A DNA stretch of 64,000 nt from Methanolobus mangrovi (GTDB taxonomy: Archaea; Halobacteriota; Methanosarcinia; Methanosarcinales; Methanosarcinaceae): positions 2,151,934 to 2,215,933 of the forward strand of contig NZ_CP133594.1 in assembly GCF_031312535.1 (NCBI RefSeq). Reading direction: 5' to 3'. A program made the position numbers and the translations under genes. The notes beneath the pieces were generated by a model. It ran no database searches, had not been told where the DNA came from, and saw only the letters and a program-made list of their open reading frames with translations. Below, piece after piece: positions 1-8,071 of this stretch. Every line of letters begins with the position of its first letter. Within the stretch, counting starts at the first letter, position 1.

Positions 1-367
1 CAGCAAGCCTTCGAATGTTGGATTTCACCATCATTTCAGCAGCTTGGATTATGTTTGTTGCTGGATTTATTGCTATAATAGGGGTTGACATAATTTCTCT
101 GGCAGTCATCTCTGCAGGAAGTACATTTCTGATAACGGTCTTGGTTATGATGTCATGTTCAGTTATGATGCCAACACTATCACCATCTTCGTTAACGATG
201 ATGCTGCCTGTGTCATTTTCCGCCATCTTTCTTGCAACATCAAGAACACTGGCAGTGACATCAATGCCAAAAATATCTTTTGACATTATTTCCCTGGCCG
301 ACATCTCATTCTGGATATCCATAATGGAGATATCGGTTTCCATGCCATCCTGAACTTTCAAGACCAT
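1..367 (-). CDS. CBS-domain protein (C-terminus beyond left edge)
   Basis: Reading the minus strand from the ATG at 367 gives an uninterrupted frame to base 1, so the 3' end of the gene is outside the window. The translation holds one complete CBS motif (around residues 30-80, with AENDTGSIIVNEDG and VGIITEHDII) and the beginning of a second (REIMSTPIIAINPATNI). CBS pairs usually bind adenosyl ligands and regulate a partner protein; no partner domain is visible in the part present. It may be a stand-alone two-CBS protein, which is common in methanogens. No ligand can be assigned from sequence. Confidence 0.85.
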   Translation of the reverse strand, partial: MVLKVQDGMETDISIMDIQNEMSAREIMSKDIFGIDVTASVLDVARKMAENDTGSIIVNEDGDSVGIITEHDIITKTVIRNVLPAEMTAREIMSTPIIAINPATNIIQAAEMMVKSNIRRLA

Positions 368-585
368 AAGATGTACCTCTGAATCCTGGGTTAAAGGAAT
401 CGATTACCCATAGTCCACTAATTAAAATGTGACTGTTATTCTATAAATAGGTGTTCATGGCTTTTTTAATATGGACTACGCTCCACTGTAAATAATGTCA
501 AGAGCATTTATTGTAGTAAAAAATAATTGATTCCGGAACAATTAAAAGCGAATGTACCGGAGATCTGATAAAAGTATTGGTTTGT

Positions 586-1713
586 TTAACGAATCATTAT
601 TCTTGTCCGGTTTCCTGCACTCAGTTCAATTTCATCATTGAATCCGGATTTGGAAAATGCGTCAATGATTTCCACAGGCATATCAATATCAAGCTGGTCC
701 ACAAGAAGTGCATGGTCTCCCCATAATGCTATACGTATCCTTCCGGTATCGTCTGAGACATATATGTTCGAAACCATATTCACAGTTCCATCATCACGAT
801 CGAATTCCCTTATTTCCCCAAGACCTGATACAAGTCCTGAGATAGAATATGATTCCCCGGGCACGATATCTGCTATGGATGTGAAATCTTCCTTGAATTC
901 GACTTCATCCTCTATTTTTCTGATAGTACTGCGGTTTCCAACCTGCATTTCAACCTGCTGGTTGAAATTGTTCTCTCTGGCATATCCGTTGATTATTTCC
1001 ACAGAATCGTCTATCTTTAGTTCTTTTGTAAGATCAGTTGTCTCATCCCAGAGGGTCACTCTTATTTTACCGGTTTCATCACCGATCATGATGTTTGCAA
1101 CTTTCCCGGCACTACCATCTTTTTTATTGAATGTCCTGATGTCAGATATATCCAGGATCCTGCCGCGGATGTTAAGGTCGCCCATTCCATTTTTGATGTC
1201 TTCTATCTTTTTTGAATCGATACGTGCCTCAACCTTTTCATCCGTTTCACAGAAAACCCCGTTGTTTCCGATATTAACTTCAATACCTGAGTAGCCTTCC
1301 TTTACGTAACCGGCTATCTGGAAATTCTGACCGACCTGAATCTCTCCTGTCTTTACGAGATCTGCCCTGTCATCCCATAATGTCAGGCGTATAGAGCCTG
1401 TTTCATCTGCAACGACAACATTTGCAACCCTGCCAGTTGTGCCATCATTTCGGTTGAATTCCCTTGCAGGGAAAACGGACATGATCTTTGCAATGAACTT
1501 GACATTACCGCTGTTTGGAGTTATTCCTGATATTTTCTGTAACTGGTTATCTCCGGTGTCGCTGGCTCCATGGTCATGGGCAACAAGCATTGCGGCGGTC
1601 CTGACATCGCAGAGTCCGCTCATTTGTTCCACTTTCTCTTCAACCTCACGTGTAAAATCCTCTTTGCTGATGACGCCGCCGAGTTTTTCATATATTTCAT
1701 TTATCTCGTCCAT
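586..1713 (-). CDS. Replication protein A-like ssDNA-binding protein with three OB folds
   Basis: 375 residues containing three successive OB-fold units at roughly residues 70-155, 175-260 and 280-375. Each carries the same signature: REFxRxDGTxGxVxNxxVxDETGxIRxxLW, as in FNRNDGTTGRVANV, FNKKDGSAGKVANI and FDRDDGTVNMVSNI. This is the pattern of euryarchaeal RPA/replication factor A, which coats single-stranded DNA during replication and repair. No zinc finger is present, so it resembles the RPA1 type of Methanosarcina rather than the zinc-finger types. It has three folds where Methanosarcina RPA1 has four. The ATG at 1713 is preceded by an AGGG ribosome-binding site. It stands alone, with a 218-bp gap before the CBS gene. 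Confidence 0.9.
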   Translation of the reverse strand: MDEINEIYEKLGGVISKEDFTREVEEKVEQMSGLCDVRTAAMLVAHDHGASDTGDNQLQKISGITPNSGNVKFIAKIMSVFPAREFNRNDGTTGRVANVVVADETGSIRLTLWDDRADLVKTGEIQVGQNFQIAGYVKEGYSGIEVNIGNNGVFCETDEKVEARIDSKKIEDIKNGMGDLNIRGRILDISDIRTFNKKDGSAGKVANIMIGDETGKIRVTLWDETTDLTKELKIDDSVEIINGYARENNFNQQVEMQVGNRSTIRKIEDEVEFKEDFTSIADIVPGESYSISGLVSGLGEIREFDRDDGTVNMVSNIYVSDDTGRIRIALWGDHALLVDQLDIDMPVEIIDAFSKSGFNDEIELSAGNRTRIMIR

Positions 1714-1912
1714 AATAATACCCTGAAAACTGAATTGAATACGTCAAATGATCATCCATGTACCTTTCAACTAGTCTAGTATTCTCTTAGATAATTAATC
1801 TAACGAAGATGTCTATAAAATGCCTGTAATTCTGATCTTCTGCCAATAATATTGTATTTATCCCGTCATTTTAATAAGATATATTAATTATGAGATGTAT
1901 TTGCAAGATATC

Positions 1913-2548
1913 ATGATCCGTAAATGTAAAGAGCATGGCTATTTCAGGGGAGAAGTCTGCCCTGATTGTGGAGAAGAAGGACGTTATGTGCTGGATGATG
2001 ATCGGGAAGAGCGTCTTGGAAGGTTTATTTCCGGTGCATTGAGACACTTCCCCGGAGATGTGGGTATTGAAATGGACTCTCTGGGATGGGTCGAGTTAGG
2101 TCAACTCTGCGATATCATGAAAAAACGGTACAAGTGGGGGACCATGGAACGGCTGATCTCACTTGTCGAATCTGACAAAAAAGGGCGCTACGAGATAGAC
2201 GATGGTTTCATAAGGGCGAGATATGGTCACTCCGTAGATGTGGACCTTATATCTGATTACCCTGAAAATGAGCTGCCTTATCTGTACTATGGTGTCAGTC
2301 AGGAAGAGGCAGACATGTTGCTCGATAATGGAATTTATCCCATAAGGCAGTGTTATGTACACCTTAGTACCTCATTTGAAAAATCAAAGGAAGCAGCCTC
2401 AGTTCATACGGATAACCCTGTTATCATGGAGATTGACGCAAACGCTGCCCAGCAGGATGGAGTCGACATTGTTACTGTAAATGCTGATATTGTCCTTGCA
2501 AGGGGAATTCCTCCTGAATATATCAGTGTTGTAGAATCTGAGGAGTAA
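1913..2548 (+). CDS. kptA: RNA 2'-phosphotransferase (Tpt1/KptA family)
   Basis: The product matches the KptA/Tpt1 family along its whole length. It has an N-terminal zinc-ribbon-like CKEHGYFRGEVCPDCGEEG, then the winged-helix RLGRFISGALRHFP region, and the catalytic half with YYGVSQEEADMLLDNGI and VHLSTSFEKSKEAA. Family members transfer a 2'-phosphate from RNA to NAD+, producing ADP-ribose 1'',2''-cyclic phosphate; the archaeal role is uncertain because archaeal tRNA splicing leaves no 2'-phosphate. I start at the second ATG (1913) because family members begin with the Cys-rich motif; an in-frame ATG at 1895 is the alternative. A TATA-like stretch at 1877-1885 would give an almost leaderless message. 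It converges on rtcA with a 3-bp gap. Confidence 0.92.
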   Translation: MIRKCKEHGYFRGEVCPDCGEEGRYVLDDDREERLGRFISGALRHFPGDVGIEMDSLGWVELGQLCDIMKKRYKWGTMERLISLVESDKKGRYEIDDGFIRARYGHSVDVDLISDYPENELPYLYYGVSQEEADMLLDNGIYPIRQCYVHLSTSFEKSKEAASVHTDNPVIMEIDANAAQQDGVDIVTVNADIVLARGIPPEYISVVESEE

Positions 2549-2551
2549 TCC

Positions 2552-3547
2552 TCATTCAACTGATATTTTGTTCAGGCCGTTGTCTCTAGTGATAGCGAAG
2601 TGTACGTCAAGGAATTGTTCGGTTACGTGGATGTTTGTCAGGCAATGCGGCGTAAGTTCCCTGGTTGTAAATGATCCGTTTCCTGCAATTCCCATGTAAG
2701 GGATCAACTGGTCAGCCAGATGGATATCAACGGCTGCCTTAGCTAGCAGTTCATCAAGCAACATTTGTGCAGCCTGACTACCTACATTTTCTGCTGGAAG
2801 TCCTTTTTTCCCGATATTTACAGATCCCATGAGGCCAGACCATAGTGTGATTCCGCTTCCGGTTGATAGGTAATTTTCTGTTTTGCTTTCTATATGGCTT
2901 TTCCTTCCATATTCTTCCAGTAATTTTCTCGCAGAATCTGCCTGCCGCTTTGCGACATGTTCGGGCAGATTGGAACAATGTGATACTCCATATATCTCAT
3001 TTTTTTCTGCTTTAAAGTCCACTCCTTTTATTCTGGAGGGCGTTATTTCTATTTCCACTGCACCTCCGCCTTTTGGATAATATCCGCGCTCAATAAGCCT
3101 GATACTGGCTCTGTATCCCATTTTTGACAGAGCTTTTAAGGTAACTTCTTTAATATAGTCTATTGATGGTGACCATGCAACATCGGTTCCTCCTGTTATT
3201 CTAAGCGACGTCTTTTCAGGAGAATGAGCTGCTATCGGCATTATAGATTGCATAAGCAGTGGGATACTTCCAGCAGTTCCGATGGATATGTTTGTTTTAA
3301 CCCCCCTTATTTCCGATGGAGAAAAGTATATCTGTGTGGAGCCCGGAAAAAGTCCCTTGACATCGGCATCGCAAATCATGGCAATGGTTTCGATGGATTT
3401 GAGATGCTGGGGTTTTAGCCCTTCTTTCGGACGATTGCGGCGTATATTTTTTATCGTGACGTCTTCTTTTATTATTGCTGAGAGAGCAATAGCTGTCCTT
3501 AGTATCTGCCCCCCACCTTCCCCATAAGAACCGTCTATTTCTATCAT
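2552..3547 (-). CDS. rtcA: RNA 3'-terminal phosphate cyclase
   Basis: 331 residues, the usual length for RtcA. The N-terminal GSYGEGGGQILRTA signature and the C-terminal VDIHLADQLIPYMG segment, which carries the adenylylated histidine in characterised members, are both intact. The enzyme converts an RNA 3'-phosphate to a 2',3'-cyclic phosphate using ATP, through a covalent AMP-histidine. The gene lies 3 bp upstream of the flavoenzyme gene's stop on the same strand and converges with kptA, so two RNA-end-processing enzymes sit tail to tail. Start ATG at 3547 follows directly from the flavoenzyme stop, suggesting co-transcription. Confidence 0.95.
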   Translation of the reverse strand: MIEIDGSYGEGGGQILRTAIALSAIIKEDVTIKNIRRNRPKEGLKPQHLKSIETIAMICDADVKGLFPGSTQIYFSPSEIRGVKTNISIGTAGSIPLLMQSIMPIAAHSPEKTSLRITGGTDVAWSPSIDYIKEVTLKALSKMGYRASIRLIERGYYPKGGGAVEIEITPSRIKGVDFKAEKNEIYGVSHCSNLPEHVAKRQADSARKLLEEYGRKSHIESKTENYLSTGSGITLWSGLMGSVNIGKKGLPAENVGSQAAQMLLDELLAKAAVDIHLADQLIPYMGIAGNGSFTTRELTPHCLTNIHVTEQFLDVHFAITRDNGLNKISVE

Positions 3548-3550
3548 ATC

Positions 3551-4921
3551 TTATGTCTTTGTTTTACGCATTTTTTTCAATGCACCCTTTGCAGCAAAAC
3601 TTGTAGGGTCTATTAGCATCGATACGGGTGGGGCATAGCATGTCTCGATGTTTGCCAGTTCATCAACGTTCGTTCTTTTTTTGATGGCAAGTGTGAGTGC
3701 ATCTATGCGTTCTTTCACACCTTCTCCTCCAACAATCTGTGCTCCTACAAGGTATCTATCACTGAATATTAGTTTGATGAAAAGTTTGCTGCCACCTGGA
3801 TAATAATCTGCTCTCGTTGAACCGGTGGCTATTCCAGTTACTATTTTGATGTTATTCTCCATTGCTTCTTTTGATGTGATTCCCGTGGTTCCGACTTGTA
3901 ATTCTCCTATGACTGCTACCCAGGGATTGAGGATAGGACCAAATTCAGCGGGGCTTGAAGTGAGATTGTTGGTTATGATGCCTGCCATTCTTCTTGCATT
4001 ACTTGCAACCTGGCTCAACATTGCTTTTCCGGTGATGTGGTTATGGACTTCGACACATTCCCCGCCACAATAGATGTCCTGATGATATTCGCCTCCGATA
4101 GAAGGGTTCAAATATTCATTCACAATTATCCCTCCGGTATCTCCAATATCAATTCCTGCACTGGATGCCAATTCATTCTCAGGTCCAACTCCGATGGCTA
4201 TTATAACAAGGTCTGCCGGGAATTCAGTGGAAGCGATTGTGACGGATTCTACGTGTGTTTCTCCGTTAATTGATTTTGGTACATGTCCTTCTATGACTTT
4301 AACTCCAAGAGATTCTAGATGTTCCTTTACTGATTCTGCCATATCAGGGTCGATATTGTGTGAGAGGATGGACGAACCTCTGTTGAGCAGGATAGTGTTT
4401 ATATTCCTCTGGCTGGTGGCCGCAGCAAGTTCCGAACCAATGGACCCACCACCAATTATAACGATATTTGATGCGTTGGTTAGTGCTTCTTCTATTTTCA
4501 TTGCATCCGAGAGCGTTCTAAGGGTGAACACATTTTTGAGTGAAGTTCCCTGGGTATGCATGGGTACTCTTGGTTTGCTGCCTGTGGCTATTACAAGTTT
4601 ATCAAAATGATATTCTTGTCCGTCAGCGCTGATGGTGTGGTTTTCAATGTTAATGGAATCCACTCTGGTTTCAAGCCGAAGGTCCATTCCCATATCTTTG
4701 AAGAACTTGTCATTTCTCAGGACCAACGATTCAAAATCCTTGATCTGCCCTCCAATGACAAAAGGCATTCCACATTGACTATATGCTGTGTGTTTATCTT
4801 CGGAGAATACTGTTACAGAGTATTTGCTGTGGCGCATGAGGCTTGTAGCCACAGCCATTCCCACTGCTCCTCCTCCGATTATGATTACCTTTTTATCATC
4901 TTGCATATTTTTTTCTCGCAT
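3551..4921 (-). CDS. FAD-dependent NADH oxidase/CoA-disulfide reductase-like enzyme
   Basis: 456 residues of the pyridine nucleotide-disulfide oxidoreductase class with a single redox cysteine: FAD-binding IIGGGAVGMAVA near residues 14-25, the cysteine at about residue 50 in SQCGMPFVIGG, and a second dinucleotide fold IIGGGSIGSELA near 155. This arrangement is shared by NADH oxidase, CoA-disulfide reductase and NAD(P)H-dependent persulfide reductase; sequence reading alone does not decide which. In an anaerobe, O2 detoxification or thiol/persulfide reduction are plausible. No C-terminal rhodanese domain is present. The start could be the ATG at 4921 or the ATG at 4906. The next gene downstream (rtcA) follows 3 bp later. 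Confidence 0.85.
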   Translation of the reverse strand: MREKNMQDDKKVIIIGGGAVGMAVATSLMRHSKYSVTVFSEDKHTAYSQCGMPFVIGGQIKDFESLVLRNDKFFKDMGMDLRLETRVDSINIENHTISADGQEYHFDKLVIATGSKPRVPMHTQGTSLKNVFTLRTLSDAMKIEEALTNASNIVIIGGGSIGSELAAATSQRNINTILLNRGSSILSHNIDPDMAESVKEHLESLGVKVIEGHVPKSINGETHVESVTIASTEFPADLVIIAIGVGPENELASSAGIDIGDTGGIIVNEYLNPSIGGEYHQDIYCGGECVEVHNHITGKAMLSQVASNARRMAGIITNNLTSSPAEFGPILNPWVAVIGELQVGTTGITSKEAMENNIKIVTGIATGSTRADYYPGGSKLFIKLIFSDRYLVGAQIVGGEGVKERIDALTLAIKKRTNVDELANIETCYAPPVSMLIDPTSFAAKGALKKMRKTKT

Positions 4922-5518
4922 ATTCTTTTAAAAGCTTGTTTGCATATTAATTCTATTCCCCGGTCAGCTTTTATCTAAATCAAAAGCAGTTGTGGTTTTA
5001 TTTTAAATAGCCATCAGAATATCAACCCATAAGTTTATAAAACTTTGAATTATATTACTTAACGTAATCATCATTATGATTGCATTATTATTTAAAACAA
5101 GATAATACAGATACTACGAACATAGGTATCTTTCAACAATAGTCATTCGCAATCACTACAGATTCAAATATGAATCATCTACCGATTAGGTATTCATTAA
5201 ATCATAAAAAGATGCTTAACAGGTCAAAAGCTACAAGTATTCAATGAGGGATTTGGAAATACTGCTTATTGATCACTGCCCAAAGCAGCATGAGTAACAT
5301 GCCTGCATTATATGTAGGGTGATTAATTACTGCTGTACTTAGCTTGGCGTTGGTTTCGATTAAGTGGAATTCATCATGTTTATTCATTGAATTTTTAGTT
5401 TCATCTTTAAAGCCTTTCGACATGATGACGAAGTCTGGGTAGTTATTACCGATTTACTATTTTTGTATTCCGAATTGTTCTGGTATCATCATTACATACA
5501 TAAATTCGGAGAATCATC
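4922..5518. other. Intergenic region between divergent flavoenzyme and dnaG
   Basis: About 600 bp of AT-rich DNA upstream of two divergent genes. I see AT-rich promoter-like stretches (for example around 5030-5060) and the dnaG leader hairpin listed separately. A 60-codon open frame on the minus strand (5241-5423) has no recognisable family and no clear ribosome-binding site, so I do not call it. No tRNA or other RNA gene is evident. Confidence 0.6.
5469..5510 (+). promoter_or_regulatory. Possible SD-sequestering hairpin in the dnaG leader
   Basis: An exact 8-base inverted repeat, TCCGAATT at 5469-5476 and AATTCGGA at 5503-5510, encloses a 26-base loop just upstream of the dnaG ATG at 5519. 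The 3' arm overlaps the Shine-Dalgarno bases CGGAG (5507-5511). If the stem forms in the mRNA, the ribosome-binding site would be partly hidden, which could tune primase translation. The stem is AT-rich, so stability is modest. Confidence 0.4.
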
Positions 5519-6979
5519 ATGCAAAATGCAGATACTACTAAATATATAATTCATTCAAAGATAGTCGCAGATGGAATAATAGAACGTCCTGATATAGTCG
5601 GAGCGATTTTTGGCCAGACCGAGGGTTTGCTTGGTTCTGACCTTGACCTTCGTGACCTTCAGAAGACAGGAAGGATAGGAAGGATAGAGGTTGTTGTCAA
5701 TGCGAAGGCCGGCAAGACCAGGGGTACCATTCTGATCCCTTCAAGCCTCGATAAAGTTGAAACTTCGATCCTGGCCGCATCTCTGGAAACCATAGACAGG
5801 GTTGGACCTTGCAGTGCAAAGATAGAGATCACTCATATAGAGGATGTAAGGGCAACAAAACGCCAGCAGATCATTGAAAGGGCAAAGTTCATTTTCACTG
5901 GCATGTTCGATGAGAATCTTCCAGAGTCTCAGGAGATCGCTGATGAGGTGCGTCAATCCGTAAGGGTTGAAGAAATGCAGTACTTCGGAAAGAACAAGAT
6001 CCCATGTGGTCCAGCAGTTTTTGACTCTGATGCAATTGTTGTGGTAGAGGGTCGTGCAGATGTCCTCAACCTTTTGAAATACGGTATCAAGAATACTATC
6101 TGTGTAGGCGGTACCAATGTTCCCCCTGAGGTTGCTGAGCTAACAAAGAAGAAGGATACAGTAACTGCCTTTACAGATGGTGACCGCGGTGGAGAACTTA
6201 TCATCAAGGAACTGGTCCAGGTTGCAAACATCGATTTCATCGCAAGGGCACCTGATGGTAAGAGTGTTGAAGACCTCGTACAGAAAGAGATCGTAAGGTC
6301 TCTCAGGCAGAAAGTTCCTGTTGAGCAGGTCATTGACAAATATGTTGTCAAAGACCAGGCACCTCAGAATGATAATGGTCGTGCTCCACGTCTCCCACAG
6401 CGTAAGGAAAGGAGACCTGCTCCAGAGGCTACACGTGTTGTTGCTTCAAAGGTCAAGAGACCTTCCAGAGAGCCACGTGAAAGGGTTACAAGTGCTGGTG
6501 AAAGCGATACGCGTGGAGAAGATACACGTGGAAGGGATACGCGTGGAAGAGATACACGTGGAAGAGAGATTCGTGGAAGCGATGCACGCGGAAGAGATAC
6601 GCGTGAAAGGGAGACAAGCCCGAAGGAAGCACCACGGGAAGTTAAGAAGGAGCCCGTTGTTGCTCAGAAGGCAAAGATCCCATCATCCCCTGAGAACAAG
6701 AGGTTCAAATCTCATGCAGATGACCTTCTAGGCACATTCGGTGCACGTTTCCTTGATGCTGCGGATAATGTTGTCAATGAAACAGCAGTCCGTGACCTTG
6801 TTAGTACTCTCAAGGACTACAAGGACGAAGTAAAGACAGTTGTTTTTGATGGTGTTGTTACTCAGAGAATCCTTGACATCGCTGCAGATAAAGGTATAGA
6901 GCGTTTGATCGGTGCAAAAGTAGGTAGTGTTACTAAGAGACCTGCGTCTGTTAAAGTGCTTACAGCTGCTTCGTTGTAA
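5519..6979 (+). CDS. dnaG: Archaeal DnaG-type primase
   Basis: 486 residues. The TOPRIM domain is clear: [17 protein letters not shown] near 174-190 with its catalytic glutamate, and the FTDGDRGGE motif near 218-226. Archaeal DnaG is found with the exosome and has also been shown to have primase activity in some archaea. The region between about 285 and 395 is a highly charged, low-complexity linker whose core is a seven-fold Asp-Thr-Arg-Gly-Arg-like pentapeptide repeat. It is followed by a conserved C-terminal domain from about residue 395. The start ATG at 5519 has a GGAG ribosome-binding site 7-8 bases upstream. A strong hairpin follows the stop codon. Confidence 0.95.
   Translation: MQNADTTKYIIHSKIVADGIIERPDIVGAIFGQTEGLLGSDLDLRDLQKTGRIGRIEVVVNAKAGKTRGTILIPSSLDKVETSILAASLETIDRVGPCSAKIEITHIEDVRATKRQQIIERAKFIFTGMFDENLPESQEIADEVRQSVRVEEMQYFGKNKIPCGPAVFDSDAIVVVEGRADVLNLLKYGIKNTICVGGTNVPPEVAELTKKKDTVTAFTDGDRGGELIIKELVQVANIDFIARAPDGKSVEDLVQKEIVRSLRQKVPVEQVIDKYVVKDQAPQNDNGRAPRLPQRKERRPAPEATRVVASKVKRPSREPRERVTSAGESDTRGEDTRGRDTRGRDTRGREIRGSDARGRDTRERETSPKEAPREVKKEPVVAQKAKIPSSPENKRFKSHADDLLGTFGARFLDAADNVVNETAVRDLVSTLKDYKDEVKTVVFDGVVTQRILDIAADKGIERLIGAKVGSVTKRPASVKVLTAASL
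6506..6610 (+). repeat. 15-bp tandem repeat (7 units) inside dnaG
   Basis: Seven consecutive 15-bp units encode the pentapeptides [30 protein letters not shown] and DTRER (DnaG residues 330-364). The nucleotide units are near-identical around GATACRCGTGGAAGA, so this is a coding minisatellite likely to vary in copy number by slippage. The encoded segment is an alternating acidic/basic disordered linker. Confidence 0.9.
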
Positions 6980-6986
6980 TTTTGTG

Positions 6987-7016
6987 TACTGTGCTCGCGC
7001 ACAGTATATTTATCTT
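6987..7016 (+). terminator. Stem-loop terminator after dnaG
   Basis: A perfect 8-bp stem, TACTGTGC at 6987-6994 and GCACAGTA at 6999-7006, with a TCGC tetraloop, lies 7 bases after the dnaG stop. It is followed by a T-rich stretch (TATTTATCTTT). It likely ends or stabilises the dnaG transcript. Confidence 0.6.
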
Positions 7017-7248
7017 TCATTAACTATTAATGTTCTTTTAAGTTATTCTATTTTTATTTACATGTAATTATGGCAAATCATCATGTTTAATCATTGCAAT
7101 TAAACAGAAAACTTTATATGTGCGTCTTAAGGAAATCATTTCCGTGGGAAATACCTTTATTTTGAAATCAACCACTTAGCATTAGTGCATTATTTATACA
7201 GTGCACAAAATAGCAAAAGCGGTTACATTTATAGATAGGTTGGTTGGT

Positions 7249-7533
7249 ATGCACAAAGATGAATTGATACAGTTGCACACATTGATGGCGCAAATAAAAA
7301 GGCATTTTGAACACATGGGGATAGATGAATCTTTTAACGGATATGACTCATTATCCATAAGTCCTTTACATGTTCACAGAAGTAAGGCTGAACATAAACA
7401 TGCTATCTTCGTACTTGGAAATAACATAGCCACTGCACTATCCCGGGATGATATATCCGGTATAGGGCGAACTTCTGAGAGGATGCAGGAACTTGCTTCA
7501 CGTGCAAGTGGGCGGCTGGCAAATACGAATTAG
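7249..7533 (+). CDS. UPF0058 family protein
   Basis: A small euryarchaeal protein of unknown function beginning MHKDELIQLHTLM, which is the characteristic opening of the UPF0058 family; the rest (HVHRSKAEHKHAIFVLGN, then a Ser/Arg-rich tail) also fits. I place the start at the ATG at 7249; the frame is open from a GTG at 7201, but the extra 16 residues are not part of the family. Length from 7249 is 94 residues. It is preceded by 240 bp of AT-rich DNA after dnaG and its stop codon overlaps the end of the convergent GNAT gene by 4 bp. No function is known to me. Confidence 0.8.
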   Translation: MHKDELIQLHTLMAQIKRHFEHMGIDESFNGYDSLSISPLHVHRSKAEHKHAIFVLGNNIATALSRDDISGIGRTSERMQELASRASGRLANTN

Positions 7534-8048
7534 ATATAATCCCGAAGTCTGAAAGAATGCTTCTTTCCTGAGAATACGGATTTATCTGTGTTATTCAGGA
7601 AAGCAGTTGTAAATGGAGTAAGACGCTTTTTCATAATTATTCCATCTTCTCCATCAGAATAGTAGCCATGCTCTATCCAGCAGGGAATGAAATCCATACG
7701 CTTGTAGAAGTGTTGAGCCCTGATGTTGGAAATCCTTACTTCCAGGCTTGCATAATGCAGTAACTTGGTTATAAATACTGGAAGAATGGCATTCATGAGC
7801 TTGGCTCCAACGCCCATGCTTCTGAATCCATCCCTCACTGCAAGTGAGAATATCCTTCCCTCATTGGCAGACAGTTTGTATCCTACAACAAAACCGACTA
7901 TATATCCATTGTAATCGGCAACAAGGAATCCTTCACTGTTCATTTCATAGAAGTTCATGTACAGGAACGGATTATGTTCCGAAAATGCTTCTGACTCTAT
8001 TTCCAGAACCTCCTCAAAATCAGAAGGTTCAAAGTTTCTTATTATCAT
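7530..8048 (-). CDS. GNAT-family N-acetyltransferase (RimI-like)
   Basis: 172 residues with a GNAT fold: acidic opening IRNFEPSDFEEVLEIE, beta-strand VGFVVGYKL, and the acetyl-CoA-binding signature SMGVGAKLMNA (Q/RxxGxG/A type) at about residues 77-87, followed by the Y-rich HFYKRMDFIP segment. Close relatives acetylate protein N-termini or ribosomal proteins (RimI/Ard1 type), but the substrate cannot be read from the sequence. The C-terminal 35 residues extend past the core GNAT fold. It lies 23 bp downstream of arcS on the same strand. Confidence 0.88.
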   Translation of the reverse strand: MIIRNFEPSDFEEVLEIESEAFSEHNPFLYMNFYEMNSEGFLVADYNGYIVGFVVGYKLSANEGRIFSLAVRDGFRSMGVGAKLMNAILPVFITKLLHYASLEVRISNIRAQHFYKRMDFIPCWIEHGYYSDGEDGIIMKKRLTPFTTAFLNNTDKSVFSGKKHSFRLRDYI

Positions 8049-8071
8049 TTTTCTTTAAACCATAATATGGT

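Noticed and set aside
1439-1779. Open frames on the plus strand opposite the RPA gene
   Set aside because: They are antisense shadows of a well-supported gene.
5241-5423. 60-codon open frame on the minus strand in the dnaG upstream region
   Set aside because: No family, weak start and AT-rich; most likely chance.
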